This document shows, piece by piece, positions 24,594 to 37,640 of a stretch of 64,000 nt of DNA. A program made the translations under genes and the position numbers. This stretch comes from Luzula sylvatica (Eukaryota > Streptophyta > Magnoliopsida > Poales > Juncaceae). The stretch lies in assembly GCA_946800325.1 (NCBI GenBank), contig OX326960.1:22621150-22685149 (forward strand), in the 5' to 3' direction. Positions within the stretch are counted from its first letter, which is position 1; each line of letters opens with the position of its first letter. Below the pieces are notes generated by a model. That model was not told the origin of the DNA, did not search any database, and saw nothing but the letters and a program-made list of their open reading frames with translations.

Positions 24594-25011
24594 ATCTAAA
24601 AAACTCAAGTGAGTGTCGATGACATCATACTCAAAACTTTTTAACCATTGAATGTGTAATAAAGATTAGCTGTGTAATAAATTTTAATATTACACAAATT
24701 TGGAAAAAATAATTAATTCTTATTATACAATACTAAACTTGATGCACATCCAATGATTAAAAAATTCTGAGTATGATTCCCTCCATTCTCACTTAAGTAT
24801 TTTAGCATTATTAATATCTCATGAATAATACATTATTGTAAAAATAAATACATTATTGTAAAAAAATGTATATATTAATACAAACGTATAATCAAACTAA
24901 AATGACATATGTTAGTAATGAATGTACAAATTAACCCTACAAAATATATATTAAACATATACCTTGAAAGATTACTCGAAATAAAAACTTACATGACACA
25001 AATTATCAAAG

Positions 25012-25045
<34 letters not shown>

Positions 25046-25892
25046 ATCTTGAATTTATTCGTACTAAAATAATTCGAAAACAAAATGTTCTGAAATCAGA
25101 GTAATTTGAAGACCAAATATTACGGAACACGATTAACCCGGAAATGAATTGTCATGCAATCCGCATGGTATTAAACCGGAAGATCAAATTTTTAAAAATC
25201 CGAAAGTCTTGAAAATAAAAAATTTCAAAACCCGAACGACTCGAAGAAAGAAATGATCCGAAACCAACAAAACGAATCAAAACCATATGATCCGGAAATC
25301 AAATAGACCCGCAACTCGAATAATATGATGTTCCAAATGTTATGGTATATTGGAGACTTTTGGAAACCCGAAAAATTATAAAATTGGAAAATAAAACTTT
25401 AGAGGAGATAAAAAAGTTCTCTATATATTCTTATTACTATGATTGAATGAAAATTAAGACAATGATTATTTTTTTGTGTTATTTCTGTTTCTCAAAGCTC
25501 CTATTTTCTAACAAGTCAACAACCCTCAAATATTGAATCAAAAACTTGTGTTTCCTAGTGAAAGAAGATCCATATTTTACACATGCAATTAATAAAGCTC
25601 GGGCTTAAATTACCACGTATGCTATTTAGGTAGGAACTTCAAAGTAGTCTCAATTACATCTCAATGCAACTCTCGTTTATTTATAGGACAAACATCTTAT
25701 GCCTAGTGTATGCTCCTATCTTGTGTCTATAATGCAAACGCTTTGCCTACTATGGTTAAACATAATCATTTTAAAAAATCGAGAATCACGGTTTTCCGCT
25801 TCTTATCATTCAAGAATGGTCCAATCTCGCTATGCTTATGCATACCCAAGTTTGATATGATTGTGACGGGATAAGTTTGGATGCAAGGAAAG
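24594..25892. other. AT-rich spacer
   Basis: Only simple sequence: a TA run at 25013-25041 and a degenerate 'cgaaacccgaa..' tract at 25050-25340. No gene. Confidence 0.5.
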
Positions 25893-26185
25893 TACGACTT
25901 CACGATGGGAGGTACGTCGGTGAGATGGATGTCGAGATTGCAGAAGTAAGTGTCACTATCAACAACGAAAGCGGAGTATGTGACAATCTCAGGAACCAAA
26001 AAAGAGATGTGGCTCTTGACCCACAGACAAAGTGACTTATGTATCGCAAAGAATCTGATGTTCCATTCGAGGACTAAGTACATCCAACGGAAGTATCATT
26101 ACATCTGAGAACTTGTAAATGACGGGGTCATATCGTTAGAGAGGATCCAAGGTGCCAAAAACTGGCAACATGTTGATCAAGGAAA
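25893..26185 (+). pseudogene. Copia RNase H remnant
   Basis: The plus strand reads YDFTMGGTSVRWMSRLQK, stop, VSLSTTKAEYVTISGTKKEM, then LCIAKNLMFHSRTKYI, HYI, stop, ELVNDGVISLERI. This is the end of a Copia pol protein with in-frame stops. No LTRs or target duplication were found around it, so it is an old, decayed insertion. Confidence 0.85.
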
Positions 26186-27039
26186 TCCGTACCGACAAAT
26201 CGAGGTTGTGCGTTACCTCAGTGGGGCTGGTCAAGTGAGCCAGTGGAAGCATGTTGCGGGCCTCAAGGAAGCCTCGGTATATCCGCGATAAAAGAAGATT
26301 GATGCTAAATTCTCCAAATGAGAGATTGTTATGGTATGAAGATTTTGAAAATCCGAGAAATTATGAAATTGGAAAATGAAATTTTTGAGGAGATAATAAT
26401 GTTTTCTATATATTTTTATTGTCATGGTTGAATAATAATTACGACAATGACTTAATCTACACGAACATGAAATATACTGATCCGGGTGCCAACCCGACCC
26501 AATACGTCCAATTGTCACTTCTCTGTATCTAAAGTCATCATATATTTTTTATATGCCTGTATAGAACTTAATAGTTAAATAACATACTCAAAGTCAATCT
26601 TTTAAATCATAATAAAATTCTGCTTTTGTATCATATTCAGCTGTACAAAAACTATATTATTGATATACTAAACCAGTTCTTGGTCATCCATCTGACCTGG
26701 CTGAACAAAGACAAGACGCATTCCCAATGTTTTTTTAGTTTTGAATTCTTCAGATGAACTATTTCATGCTGCACATCACGTATATTCGCATTTATACTAG
26801 TAATTTTAATTAATTTTAATTTTAATTTAATTACTATAATGCAACTCCCCCTGCTTTTCATTGGTTCGGCCACGTCGCCCTTATATTCTGATATTCTGGG
26901 CCGTTCGATCAAGATCGAACGGTCGAAAATTGAATGGACACGACATACATGGTCCACACTATGTTACTATGTTGTGGTTCATATGAACCAAGTCTATCCA
27001 GTCATGTAACAGGGTCAAACACTTACACCCTCTTTTCCT
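26186..27039. other. Spacer
   Basis: No gene seen. A perfect 10-bp-arm palindrome CCGTTCGATC-AA-GATCGAACGG sits at 26902-26923, perhaps in the promoter region of the leader at about 27040. Confidence 0.45.
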
Positions 27040-27267
27040 CTCTCTATCTTCATTCGACAAGAAAGAAAAGAAAAAAAAGCAGAGAGAGCCGACAGTAAGC
27101 CTAGAGGCGAAAATGGAGGCAAAACGGACGCCAGTAACGACGTGGGTGGAGGACGACGATTTCCATGGAAGGAGCGCGTCTCACTCCACCTCTCTCTTTC
27201 GAGCTGCTCAAAACCCTAACACTTTCTACGATTTATAGGGTTTCCTCAGATTTCGGCTCGGCTCAAG
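27040..27267 (+). other. Leader-like exon with short ORF and telo-box
   Basis: A CT-rich then GA-rich stretch is followed by a 41-codon ORF (27113-27238, starting MEAKRTPVTTWVEDDDFHGR), an AAACCCTAA telo-box near 27211, and a donor-like AAG|GTAATT at 27268. Telo-boxes are common near transcription starts of plant housekeeping genes. I do not recognise the peptide and could not follow a gene downstream, where only a broken BAG6-like fragment is seen. Confidence 0.35.
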
Positions 27268-27971
27268 GTAATTATTTTTTCCTTCGATTTTTTCGCTTTG
27301 GTTTGTTGTACCTTTGGTTGTCCTTTGATTCGTGTTGAATTTCTGCATGATTCGATGCATTTTGAAGCAATATTTTAGTTCATGTACCAATTTCGTTTCT
27401 AGGGTTTTTGGGGTATTGATTTTTCTGCGTTTCTTGTAATGTTAAAAATAAGAATCAGCTGAGTGATCTCTTCAAGGTTGTAATCAAGTCAGCCCAAAGT
27501 TTCTCTTGGTACGTCCGTAACTGTAAATTCATCTCTACTTTTTCGATTATATGGTATCTTTGTGCATTTTGTTTTGGATTCAGTTTCAAGGAATGAATCT
27601 TCATTTCGTGTTAATTATTGCTGCTCAATCACATCGAAAATATAATTTCCCAATTTTGCTATTGATGGCCTTAAAACTATTATTATATTCAGCACCGCAA
27701 TTAAGGGAATTTACATCAGGTTTCGAAGTCATTGCGAATCAACCAGCAAGAGAAGAATTCGATTTCTCTAAACCATAGAGGAGTGTCTTTGCGCCTCAAG
27801 CCTAACTCTTGCTTTTACAACAAGCTCGCCAGCTCACGACCGGCACTTTCGCATCTACCGTCCGAGTACATTCTCTCACCTTCAATTTATTACATTTTTT
27901 TTACATATGGTTTAATTTATTTAATATTAAATTTTCAGTGCACAATTTGAGGCAGAGATATGTAGGAGAAA

Positions 27972-28110
27972 GCAGGTTCCACTAGCACGTCAGCGAGGCA
28001 CTCGATTCAGGACGAAGCGATGACGACAGGAATCATGATGCAGCACATGGGCGCCTTGCTTCCCAGCTGGGTCGTACCACCACGACTCTTCGCATGGTCC
28101 AATCTTCTGT
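27972..28110 (+). pseudogene. Fragment of a BAG6/ubiquitin-like-domain protein gene
   Basis: The plus strand reads AGSTSTSARHSIQDEAMTTG then IMMQHMGALL; after a frame change near 28056 it continues LGRTTTTLRMVQSS. This matches the conserved segment 'GALLLELGRTTMTLRMGQ' of plant BAG6-like proteins with an N-terminal ubiquitin domain. No ubiquitin domain and no intact frame are present nearby, so this is a broken copy. Its relation to the leader-like exon 0.7 kb upstream is unclear. Confidence 0.6.
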
Positions 28111-28493
28111 ATGTCTTAAATTTCATTTATAACCTTACGAGATGCTCGAGATGAAGGAGCTTAGGGATGCGCCATCTATAGCGGTATCTGTACCGTCGTT
28201 AATCTCCTCGCGGTTACACGAGTTTGCTGGATTTTTTAATTTTTTAAGAATAAGAGGACCTTTTTATAATTATTTGTTGTTTGGTTAGGTCGACAATGAT
28301 ACAGTGAAGATGAGGGGCATCAATTTGTGGGTGTGTATTTCAGCGAGGAGCTCAAGTATGCCAGGTTTGAGGTTTTCAAAAGGATGAGAAGAATTTGTCA
28401 AAAAAAATAATAATGTGTAAACTTAATTGAAATATAAAATATTTCATATTATCAGAAGAAGGGAATCATGATGATTACGGGCCTGACGACAAC

Positions 28494-28496
<3 letters not shown>

Positions 28497-28547
<51 letters not shown>
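28497..28547. repeat. (GA)n microsatellite
   Basis: About 50 bp of uninterrupted GA next to the left end of the hAT-like element. Confidence 0.95.
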
Positions 28548-28549
<2 letters not shown>

Positions 28550-28575
28550 ACTTTTCATAAAATTTGGGTTTATAT

Positions 28576-28825
28576 CAATGTTTTAAATAGCGTGCAGCGG
28601 CATGCAGCGTTTTGACGTTTAATTTAGCGTTTAGCGTTAGCGGGCGATATAGCGCCGCTTCACCATCACAACGGATTTTTGATCGAAATTATTATTTTTA
28701 TAATACTGCAATATAAATATATATATAAATTAGCGGTCCAATATTATAAATAAAATTATGTTGAATGCATATTTATATCAATCTCGCAAACTAACATAAA
28801 TTAAAATTCATATCTAAGAAAAATA

Positions 28826-28871
<46 letters not shown>

Positions 28872-29047
28872 TTTGTTTTTATTTTTATTATTATATTATT
28901 GTAATTATAATAAGGCTATTAATAGTTGTTGTTGATGTTGTTATTATCTTATTTTTCCTATAATAATAATAATAATAGTAAGTATGCTTATTATTATTAT
29001 TATTATTATTACTATTATTATTATTATTATTATTATTGGTATCGTTG

Positions 29048-29082
<35 letters not shown>

Positions 29083-29482
29083 TAATAACAATAATTATTA
29101 TTTTATACTAATAATATTAATTATAATTATTATAATTATTGTTATTATTATTTAGTACCAATAATAATAATAATAATTATTATTATTAATATTATTACCA
29201 TTATTTAATAACAATTATTATTATTGTGTAATGATAATAGTGATTATTATTATAGTTATTATTATTTAATAACAACAACAACAACAATAATAATAATAAT
29301 AATCATCATCATCATCACGCTATAGCACCGCTACGGCTGCTATAATTGAACGCTTCATGCTATAGCGGTCCGCTATAGCGTTGCAGCGGAACAAAATGCT
29401 ACAAAACTAAATTCCGAAGCGATGCATCGTTTACCTCCCAAAACCCGCTATAGCACGCTATAGCACGCTTTTTAAAACACTG
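28576..29482 (+). mobile_element. hAT-like element carrying long ATT tracts, copy 1
   Basis: 907 bp. Starts CAATGTTTTAAATAGCG and ends AAAACACTG; the flanks are identical 8-bp GTTTATAT (28568-28575 and 29483-29490), as for hAT elements. Both ends are built of 'gctatagcg/gcagcg' words, and the centre is several hundred bases of ATT/TAA trinucleotide repeats with no coding frame. An inverted relative with its own 8-bp duplication lies at 32686-33708. Confidence 0.85.
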
Positions 29483-29500
29483 GTTTATATGCATAATAAT

Positions 29501-29615
<115 letters not shown>

Positions 29616-29774
29616 CAATTAATTATTATTATTATTTAATAGTTGAACACAGTTGCGAAATTACAAGAGGAATGGGTGGAAAATCCAGATCTTTGGGTTC
29701 TAAATAAAATTGACATATGTCTTGTGTTCTAAATAGTTGAACACAGTTGCGAAATTACAGTTGCGAAATAACAA

Positions 29775-29819
<45 letters not shown>

Positions 29820-30540
29820 TGTTCATCCCTGTTACTGTTCATAGTTTTTTTTTTGAATTTTTCATCGTATTAATAAATATAATTGACATATGTCTTGTGT
29901 TATAAATAAAATATTTGAATTTTTCATCATATTAATAAATATAATTTGTATACTATAATTTTACTGCTATTCACACAAATACTTTTTGTTAATAAAATAC
30001 TATTCACATAATTTTTTTTTGTGCTTATTATAACAGTTTTGATTGGTACCAAGCAGCATTTTTTTGTGCTTATTATAATATTTTTGATTGGTACCAAACT
30101 GCGTCTTTTATGTTTTTTTGTTTGTCTTTTTCAGAATTTTATTTTATTTGACATATTTTGTATTCTAAATAAAACATTTGAATTTTTCTTTTCGAACATA
30201 TGATATGTTTTGAAGAGGAAAAAAATTTGCATTTATTGCATAATACTTGTGACACTATTTAATATCAGATTTTTTTTTTAAATTAACATTTATGAAGATT
30301 ACTTTTGTTTTGCACTTGTAACGTTTTAGATAAAATTATTATTTTATGATCATAACAGATTTTGAAAAATCGCAGCGAAACGCGAGAAATATTTCTATTT
30401 TCTTATCAAATAATATATCAAATAATATATCCCGCAACGAAATAATATATCAAATAATATATAAAATTATTACTTTTGCTTACTATATTATTTCTTATCA
30501 AATAATATATCCCGCAGCAAAGCGCGGGCTATTTTCCTAG
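29820..30540 (+). mobile_element. Helitron-like element (3' end supported, 5' end uncertain)
   Basis: The right end has the Helitron signature: a short hairpin CCCGC-agcaaagc-GCGGG (30511-30528), then CTATTTTCCTAG ending in CTAG at 30540, followed by T. The interior is AT-rich and non-coding, with an internal direct repeat ('ttttgattggtaccaa' at about 30036 and 30083). The left end is only a guess, placed near 'tactgttcatccctgttact'. Confidence 0.45.
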
Positions 30541-32685
30541 TAATAATAATAATAAAAAATCTAAGCTTGTCTCATATTTTGGAAAATTTATTTCAAATTA
30601 TTTTACAAACGAAATCAGCTTCGCTAATATTAATGTACCTTAACTTGTGAGACATGAATTCTCTCTTTTTATTTTCTCTCATTTATGTTATTTAGTGTTC
30701 TTATTTATCAATATTATCATCTTCAATAAATTGTCCAAACATAATCTTTAATATATAAAAAATCATAATTTCTTCAGTTGCTAACTATACAATCTTTACA
30801 AAACAACTTATACGATTATTATTAAATCAAATATATTAGAAATAATAAACGAGGGTAAAATAATAATTTGTTTGGTTTTGTATTAAATGGTTTTTTACTA
30901 AGTCATACTAGCTCTAGCGTGACCTTTTTCTTTTTATTAATTTCCTACATACTTTTAGATTTGCCAATTGCTTATTATTCTTTTAGCTGTTACATATACC
31001 CATAAAAATCTGAATAAAAAATCATCTTATAACCTTGCTTTAAAATGAAAAATATTATAGAAGATTAATTGGCCTTTCCACGTCATCAGTAACGGAATGA
31101 ACCATGTGAAAGATATCTCACAACAACATTTGTATCCTTAAAAAAGGAAAATGTGTGTTAATTGATAAGATTAATATTATTGTTTATCATACAAAAAATT
31201 ATGTCTGAAAAATACATCAATACTATGAACAGACCACATAAAATATGGAATATATCATACAAAGAACATTATTCATTTTCTTGTATCACACATAATGCGA
31301 TATTATAGAAAGAATGTTATTCTTTTGTACCCCTATAAACAGGCCATTTTAGAGGCCCATGGCGAATAAGGTCACGAAGTCATGAAATAAAAAAAAATCT
31401 TTTACACGACATGATTATTACTATAATTGCAAAGATAATATTAAGAGGTTAATCAAGAAATAATTTTGGATTAATTATCGATGATCACCAATAATCTAAA
31501 GCAATATAAATTGAACCTTACTTTATTTGATAATATAATCACATGAAAAAAAACACCTTATATCAAAATTGATAAGATGAACAAGAGGAAAAATTGACAA
31601 AGAAATTACACCTTAATTAATTTGATGACAAGGCGAGCTGAGGATAGCATTGGTTTGCTTCCTAGTTGAGAGAATGCCAGATTTGCTTAACTACAAAAAA
31701 AAATCGTATTTAATTCATGGCACTCATCACGAAACTAAATACAAATTGAACATACTAGAAATTGAACCTGAAATTGACATAAGTTGTTGACATTGATTGG
31801 AAAATAGTGAAATTGAACTTGAAATTGACAGAAAGTGAACCTGAACCTGACCTTTGACTGGAGACTGGCAAAATTGAACCTGAAATTGACTAAGAAAACT
31901 GAAAAGCGTCAAAGTTACTGGCAAATGGTGTAATGGTATCTGAAATTGACAAAAATGAATGATTTCAGTCGAATCGAGCTCACTATTGGCGAGTAGAGAG
32001 TCGAATCGAGCTCACTAGCGAAGACATGAGGCAATAGAAATATTAATTGAAAGAACAAACTTGGAGAAAATAAGCCATTTCAAAAAAGGGACTCCCAAAA
32101 TATGGAAAAATGGAACAATTTTGATTGAATAGGTGAAAATCAGGAAAAAAGAACAAACCTGCAACAAAAATCCATGTAATTACGACTTTAATTTTCCTAC
32201 AGATCATACAGCCACGAAAAATTGAATGAAGATTAAACTAGTGCCGTCTGGGCCTGGAGAAATCAACAAGGCAGCGAGGGTGAAAAAGAGATGACAACGG
32301 CTGGCTGTCATGGTATGGTCATCACGTCTCGTCTCTAGTTTGATCGCATCGTCGTCGAGGTGAGAGGCCCAGCTACGAGGAGAACTTCAGACTTGAGACT
32401 TGAGAGGGATGGAGAGGGAGAGGAGAGCTAGCTCATAGGAGTGTGGGTCACAGACTCACAGTGTGTGGGAGGAGAGAGAGAGGCTTTACGGGTACGGGTA
32501 TGTGGATGGTGTGGGTTTTGGTATTGGGTTTGAATTGATATTGGTATGTATATAACATGTTAAAACATAAAAAGGGAGGTTTATTTTTTGTGGAGGCCAC
32601 AGTTCAACTGGGTTAAAGTACAAGGCCGGCTCTGTCTATAAAACATCATAAAATAAAAAATTTCATATATCATATGTATTTTATA
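30541..32685. other. Spacer, no supported gene
   Basis: 31740-31920 contains irregular repeats of 'gaaattgaacctgaaattga'. 32220-32560 is richer in GC with GA tracts and resembles a leader or promoter on the minus strand, but no coding exon could be attached. Confidence 0.4.
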
Positions 32686-32854
32686 CAGTGTTTTAAATAG
32701 CGCCGCTGTAGCGCCGTTATAGCGGATTTTTGAAGGTAAACGCTGCATCGCTTCAGAATTTAGCTCTGTAGCATTTTGTTCCACTGCAACGCTATAGCGG
32801 ACTGCTATAGCATGAAGCGTTCAAATATAGCGGCCGTAGCGGTGCTATAGCGTG

Positions 32855-32905
<51 letters not shown>

Positions 32906-32976
32906 ATAAAAATCATAATAATGTTAAAATAATAATAACAATAGTAATAATAACAATAATAATAAAATAATGATAA

Positions 32977-33008
<32 letters not shown>

Positions 33009-33131
33009 GTGCAAATAATAATAATAATTATAATTATTGTAATTAAATAATAAGAATAATAATAATCACTATTATCATTACAGAATAATAATAATTGTTA
33101 TTAAATAATAGGAATAATAATAATAATAATA

Positions 33132-33176
<45 letters not shown>

Positions 33177-33254
33177 GATACTAAATAATAATAACAACAA
33201 TAATAATAATAATAATAAATATTATTAGTATAAAAATAGTAATTATTGTTATTA

Positions 33255-33334
<80 letters not shown>

Positions 33335-33408
33335 AGGAAGCATAAGATAATAACAACAACAACAACAACAACAACAACTATTAATAGCGTTATTATAATT
33401 ACAATAAT

Positions 33409-33459
<51 letters not shown>

Positions 33460-33708
33460 TATTTTTCTTAGAGATGAATTTTTAATTTATGTTAGTTTGT
33501 GAGGTTGATATAAATAAGCATTCATATAATTTTATTTATAATATTGGGCAGCTAATTTATATTTATATGCATATTGTAGTATTATAAAAATAATAATTTT
33601 GATCAAAATCCGCTGCGATGGTGAAGCGACGCTATATCGCCCGCTAACGCTAATCGCTAAATTAAACGTCAAAACGCTGCGTGTCGCTACACGCTATTTA
33701 AAACATTG
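32686..33708 (-). mobile_element. hAT-like element carrying long ATT tracts, copy 2 (inverted)
   Basis: 1023 bp. Starts CAGTGTTTTAAATAGCG and ends TTTAAAACATTG; identical 8-bp flanks ATTTTATA (32678-32685 and 33709-33716). Its right end is the reverse complement of the left end of copy 1 (gaagcgacgctatatcgccc, cgctaatcgctaaattaaac). The centre is about 600 bp of ATT/TAA repeats. Non-coding. Confidence 0.85.
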
Positions 33709-35880
33709 ATTTTATAAATTAGAAACAAGATGTATTTAGGCAATTGTTATTCTATGAAAAATAAAATATTTGTTGTAAAATCGAAAATAATTCAAGCAAA
33801 TATGAGAATATCTAATTGTAAGAATTTTTTTTTTTTTTTTTTTTTTCATTTTGCTTTACTTTTTCCTCCATCTATTTTTGTACCCCTATATAAAAATCAG
33901 TAACATCATCCATATTCCTAAGAAATTGCATATATTGAAACATATTTATCTTGTAAGATTATATAAACTACAAATTATTACAAGACAGAAATTCCAAATT
34001 GAAAATTAACATTCATTCCATTTGGATATTACAAAACAAATCTAAACAATTTCAGATTCAACACTCAATTCCAAAATATTGCAAAAAAAAAATCAATAAA
34101 TAAATAGGAAGAAAATAATTAGATTAAATCAATTTCACTAATAACAAAATAGGAAATTGTCCCTCAATAAAATAAAATAGGAACTTGAATTTTTTAATCT
34201 CAATGCAAGCCTAGTTATCTTACTACCCTATTATTTCTCAGATTCCTGGTGTGAAACTTTTTTCAACCGTACAAATATCCCATAGGAAATTTGCACATAA
34301 TTGCCAAATATCAACAAACTCTATAATAGTAAAACTAAAAAAAGGAAATTATAAAACTAGGTATAAAATTGAAAATTTGAAGGAAATTTGCACAAAGAAA
34401 GCCTATATTATAATTGGTAGTATAAATAACATAGGAATTATTTTTATTTTTCAAAATGCAGGGTTTATTTTTTAAATATTACTTGGCAATTACGTTACAT
34501 CCCTGTTATACCTAAAATAATTACACATCATCATATTATTAATATAGTGAATCAAAATAATAATTATGTTACATTATAAAGAAATGTAGTGTTTATACCA
34601 AACAAATCCTTCTCTATCAAGGATTTTAAGCAGCATGATTATGGACGAAAGGGACAACACTAAATAAATAATAAATATATTAGTATAACAAATTTGCAAA
34701 ATAGACCCTGCGTTATTCGCAAATCGCATGAAAATACATGCCTTGCCGAAAATTACAACTAACATTAAGGAATAAAATGTCAATTATGTTTTTTTTAATT
34801 TTGAAGAAGAGATTTTTGTAATTTATCGATAATGCAGGGACCTTTGTACAAATATCCCATAAATAATAAAATAGTTTACGGTTTGCCATTTTGGCCACAA
34901 GTGGATAAGACCATTGCATTTGGTGCTCCAATTGCTTCTTCGAACCAATTTTCAAACTGCATTAAAATAATTAAAAAAAAATCATCATCATTATTATCAT
35001 AATTATATAAAATTATCACAAATACTCTTCCAAAAACTCAAAATATCAAATTTATCCTTTTGCAACACAAAAATGTTCCCATCAAATTCAAACTAACAAC
35101 TCGATTCGGATAAATTTTTAAATAGGCAGCCTAGAAGACTAAATTTGATATTTTGACTTTGGAGATGAAGGAATTGTATATTTACCTTTTAAAATTCTAA
35201 ATATATCATATCTCCCCATCTAATACATCAAAAATATCAAATTTGCGCAAGATGACCTTTGAAGGGTAAATATGATATTTGGAGTATCAAAAAGTTCTCC
35301 TTTGAAGATTTCATAAGTGCATATATGCCAAAAAAACCAACAATCTTTTACCTGATCAATTGGATTCAATTTTACTGGAGTCTCCAGTAATTCGGGAGAG
35401 AGAGATAATTTTCACCGAGCGAAGAATATCGACTAATCGGGGCTTTCAAATTCTGACACACTATGAACTCCCTGACTATTTCGGAATTTAGAGATTAAAT
35501 TTGTTAACAATGTTAGGTGGCAGAAATGTACCCCCCTGAATAATGGTGGGGCCCACTAAACTTCTTGGCGCACATTTCTGCACCGTTAACACAACTTTAG
35601 TATTGAAATACATTTATTATTTTGGTGGAGAATAGATGATATTTTAAAATTTTAAGAGGTATATGTAAAATTTTGCAAACCAGCACACGGCATTGATGCC
35701 TTTGTTGGGAAAAGCCGATCCTGTACTCTAGAAGATAGAACCACACCATCTCTCCTAACGTAATGATGAGCCCGATCCGGTTCCTTAATTCCAGGACCAC
35801 ATCATCGTTGATGTGGTAGAAGATATAATCATACCATGTGAAATTTGTCATGTTTGAAGGGTTGGTTGTTTTCGTCTACT
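33709..35880. other. AT-rich spacer with foldback
   Basis: No gene seen. 35030-35330 contains inverted 'aaatatcaaatttatcc / gggtaaatatgatattt' arms like the foldback in the PP2C intron. There is a T run at 33825-33846. Confidence 0.45.
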
Positions 35881-35911
35881 TAGTGTTTCCTTTGTGTCTT
35901 CACGCAGGCGA

Positions 35912-36262
35912 CTAGTCGTGCGTCCCACGCCTACACGTGTTGATACAATTTAGGTCGTTTTTGTGTGTCCTACGCCCACACACTTTCACTGTTCGAAATT
36001 GTCCCGACCCCGGACCCGCGCAACGAATATGAAGGTCCGGTCCGGTTTCCAAAATCCGAGATCTCGCAATGACTTCGAGGGTACGAAACATATAAGGATA
36101 ATCAATTACCGGTGTGAAATAAATTACACACGAAGGGTTGATCGCGAATCCTTCGTTTTTGTTGGTCATGTTGGTGACTAGCCGTGCGTCCCACGCCCAC
36201 ACGTCTTCCACCGTTTCGTTGACGATAAACACGTCTCCGGTTGGATCACAACGAAGATCCAC
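35912..36262 (-). other. Unknown 116-aa open frame inside a repeat
   Basis: The frame includes VFIVNETVEDVWAWDARLV, NPSCVIYFTPVIDYPYMFRT and RILETGPDLHIRCAGPGSGQ. I do not recognise it. About 290 bp of this segment recurs on the other strand at 39480-39770 with clear nucleotide similarity but a broken frame, so it belongs to a dispersed repeat, possibly a retrotransposon or a captured gene piece. It stands out from its surroundings by higher GC content. Confidence 0.45.
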
Positions 36263-37640
36263 AAATATCGCGCTCCCCTACTCGTATCCACCATGAGTCA
36301 TAGCACCTTGGTTGCGGGTGCAATTGCCTAGACGATGCACCGGCGAACTTGCTTGATCGTGTTCGATTCTCTAAAGCAAGAAAATACCGTTTCTTTTTCT
36401 CTCTTTCTCTTTGCACTCACTCAATATATTGATGGTATGATTTCGAATGATTAGCTTAGAGTTGTCTCTCTAGGAAAAAGAGAATTATCCTGTTTACATT
36501 TCAAGGAATAATGACACTCAAAATGCACACATTAGATATACCAACTTGTGTGTACCAAAAACTGTCAAAAAACAGCTTTCAGTTAAGGTCCGTCATGATG
36601 CACCATAAGCTCCGTCACAACGGACCAATGCCAAATAGCCCTTGAAACTTTCACGCACACTTCCGTCATCATTGTCCGTTGCAACGGACATGTCCGGCAT
36701 GACGCAACTTGTGGTCCGTCATGACGGATCACTGTGTATGCTGAAAATCGGCTAAGTCCACAACTGTTGCAGACTTTGTACACTAGCTTTGTCATGACGA
36801 ACCATATGGTCCGTCACGACGGATTATGTACTGGAGTTGAAATTTGCACACTCTAATTATGCATCTATCCGTTTTCTCGGACGCGTACGTTCGTGTGTCC
36901 TTGAACGTACTCTTTTACCGTTGATCCAAGACTGTATTTCCTTCATCCACGACCCTACTAGTTGATTACTTCTCCAATTTGATCACAAACAAAGAGTTAC
37001 AAATGTGAACTGTTCTACTCGTATCCACAGTGAGTTGTAGTATCTCTATCACATACACAACTCCATAGACGAGGCGTGTGCAAACTTGCTTGATTCGTTT
37101 ATTACGTTCTCTAATGGAGAAAACACTTTTTGTCCTCTTTTCCCTTTCTCCTCTAGTGGAGAAAACATTTTTCCTTTTTTCTCGTTCTCTAGGTTTAGTC
37201 TGAACTACATTGATACGAACCGTCACAGAAGAGAGAAACATCATAAGGACACATAAATGTTGCATATCATATATACAAAAACGTGTATAACAAATTATAC
37301 ACAACTGAAAGTCAGGGAGTGTTCTGTTACAACAGAGCTATATGTCCATTGTAACGGAAGCTTTAGTGATTCCGAGTTTATCTAGTATAAACTCATCACA
37401 CAGTCTTCCGTTGTGACAGAGCCCAGCTTCCGTCACAACCGAATAATCTATGGAACTTTTGTTCATTAACTTCATTACCTTCCGTTGTAACGGAGCCTAG
37501 CTACAGTCACAATGGAATACCCTCTGGAAGTGATATTTGCATAATCTTATTATGCATATTTTGATCTGACGCATGAGTATGTTCGTTTGTCCTAACATGT
37601 ACATTTTTACCGTTGATCCAAAACTGTATTTCCTTCAGTA
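36250..37640. repeat. Diverged tandem duplication (~700-bp unit)
   Basis: Copy A (about 36250-36955) and copy B (about 36985-37640) share landmarks in the same order: 'tactcgtatccac' (36279 and 37017), 'aacttgcttgat' (36347 and 37084), 'ccgttgatccaa..ctgtatttccttca' (36918 and 37610). Both contain several near-palindromes of the type TCCGTTGCAACGGA or TCCGTCATGACGGA. No coding frame. Confidence 0.75.
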
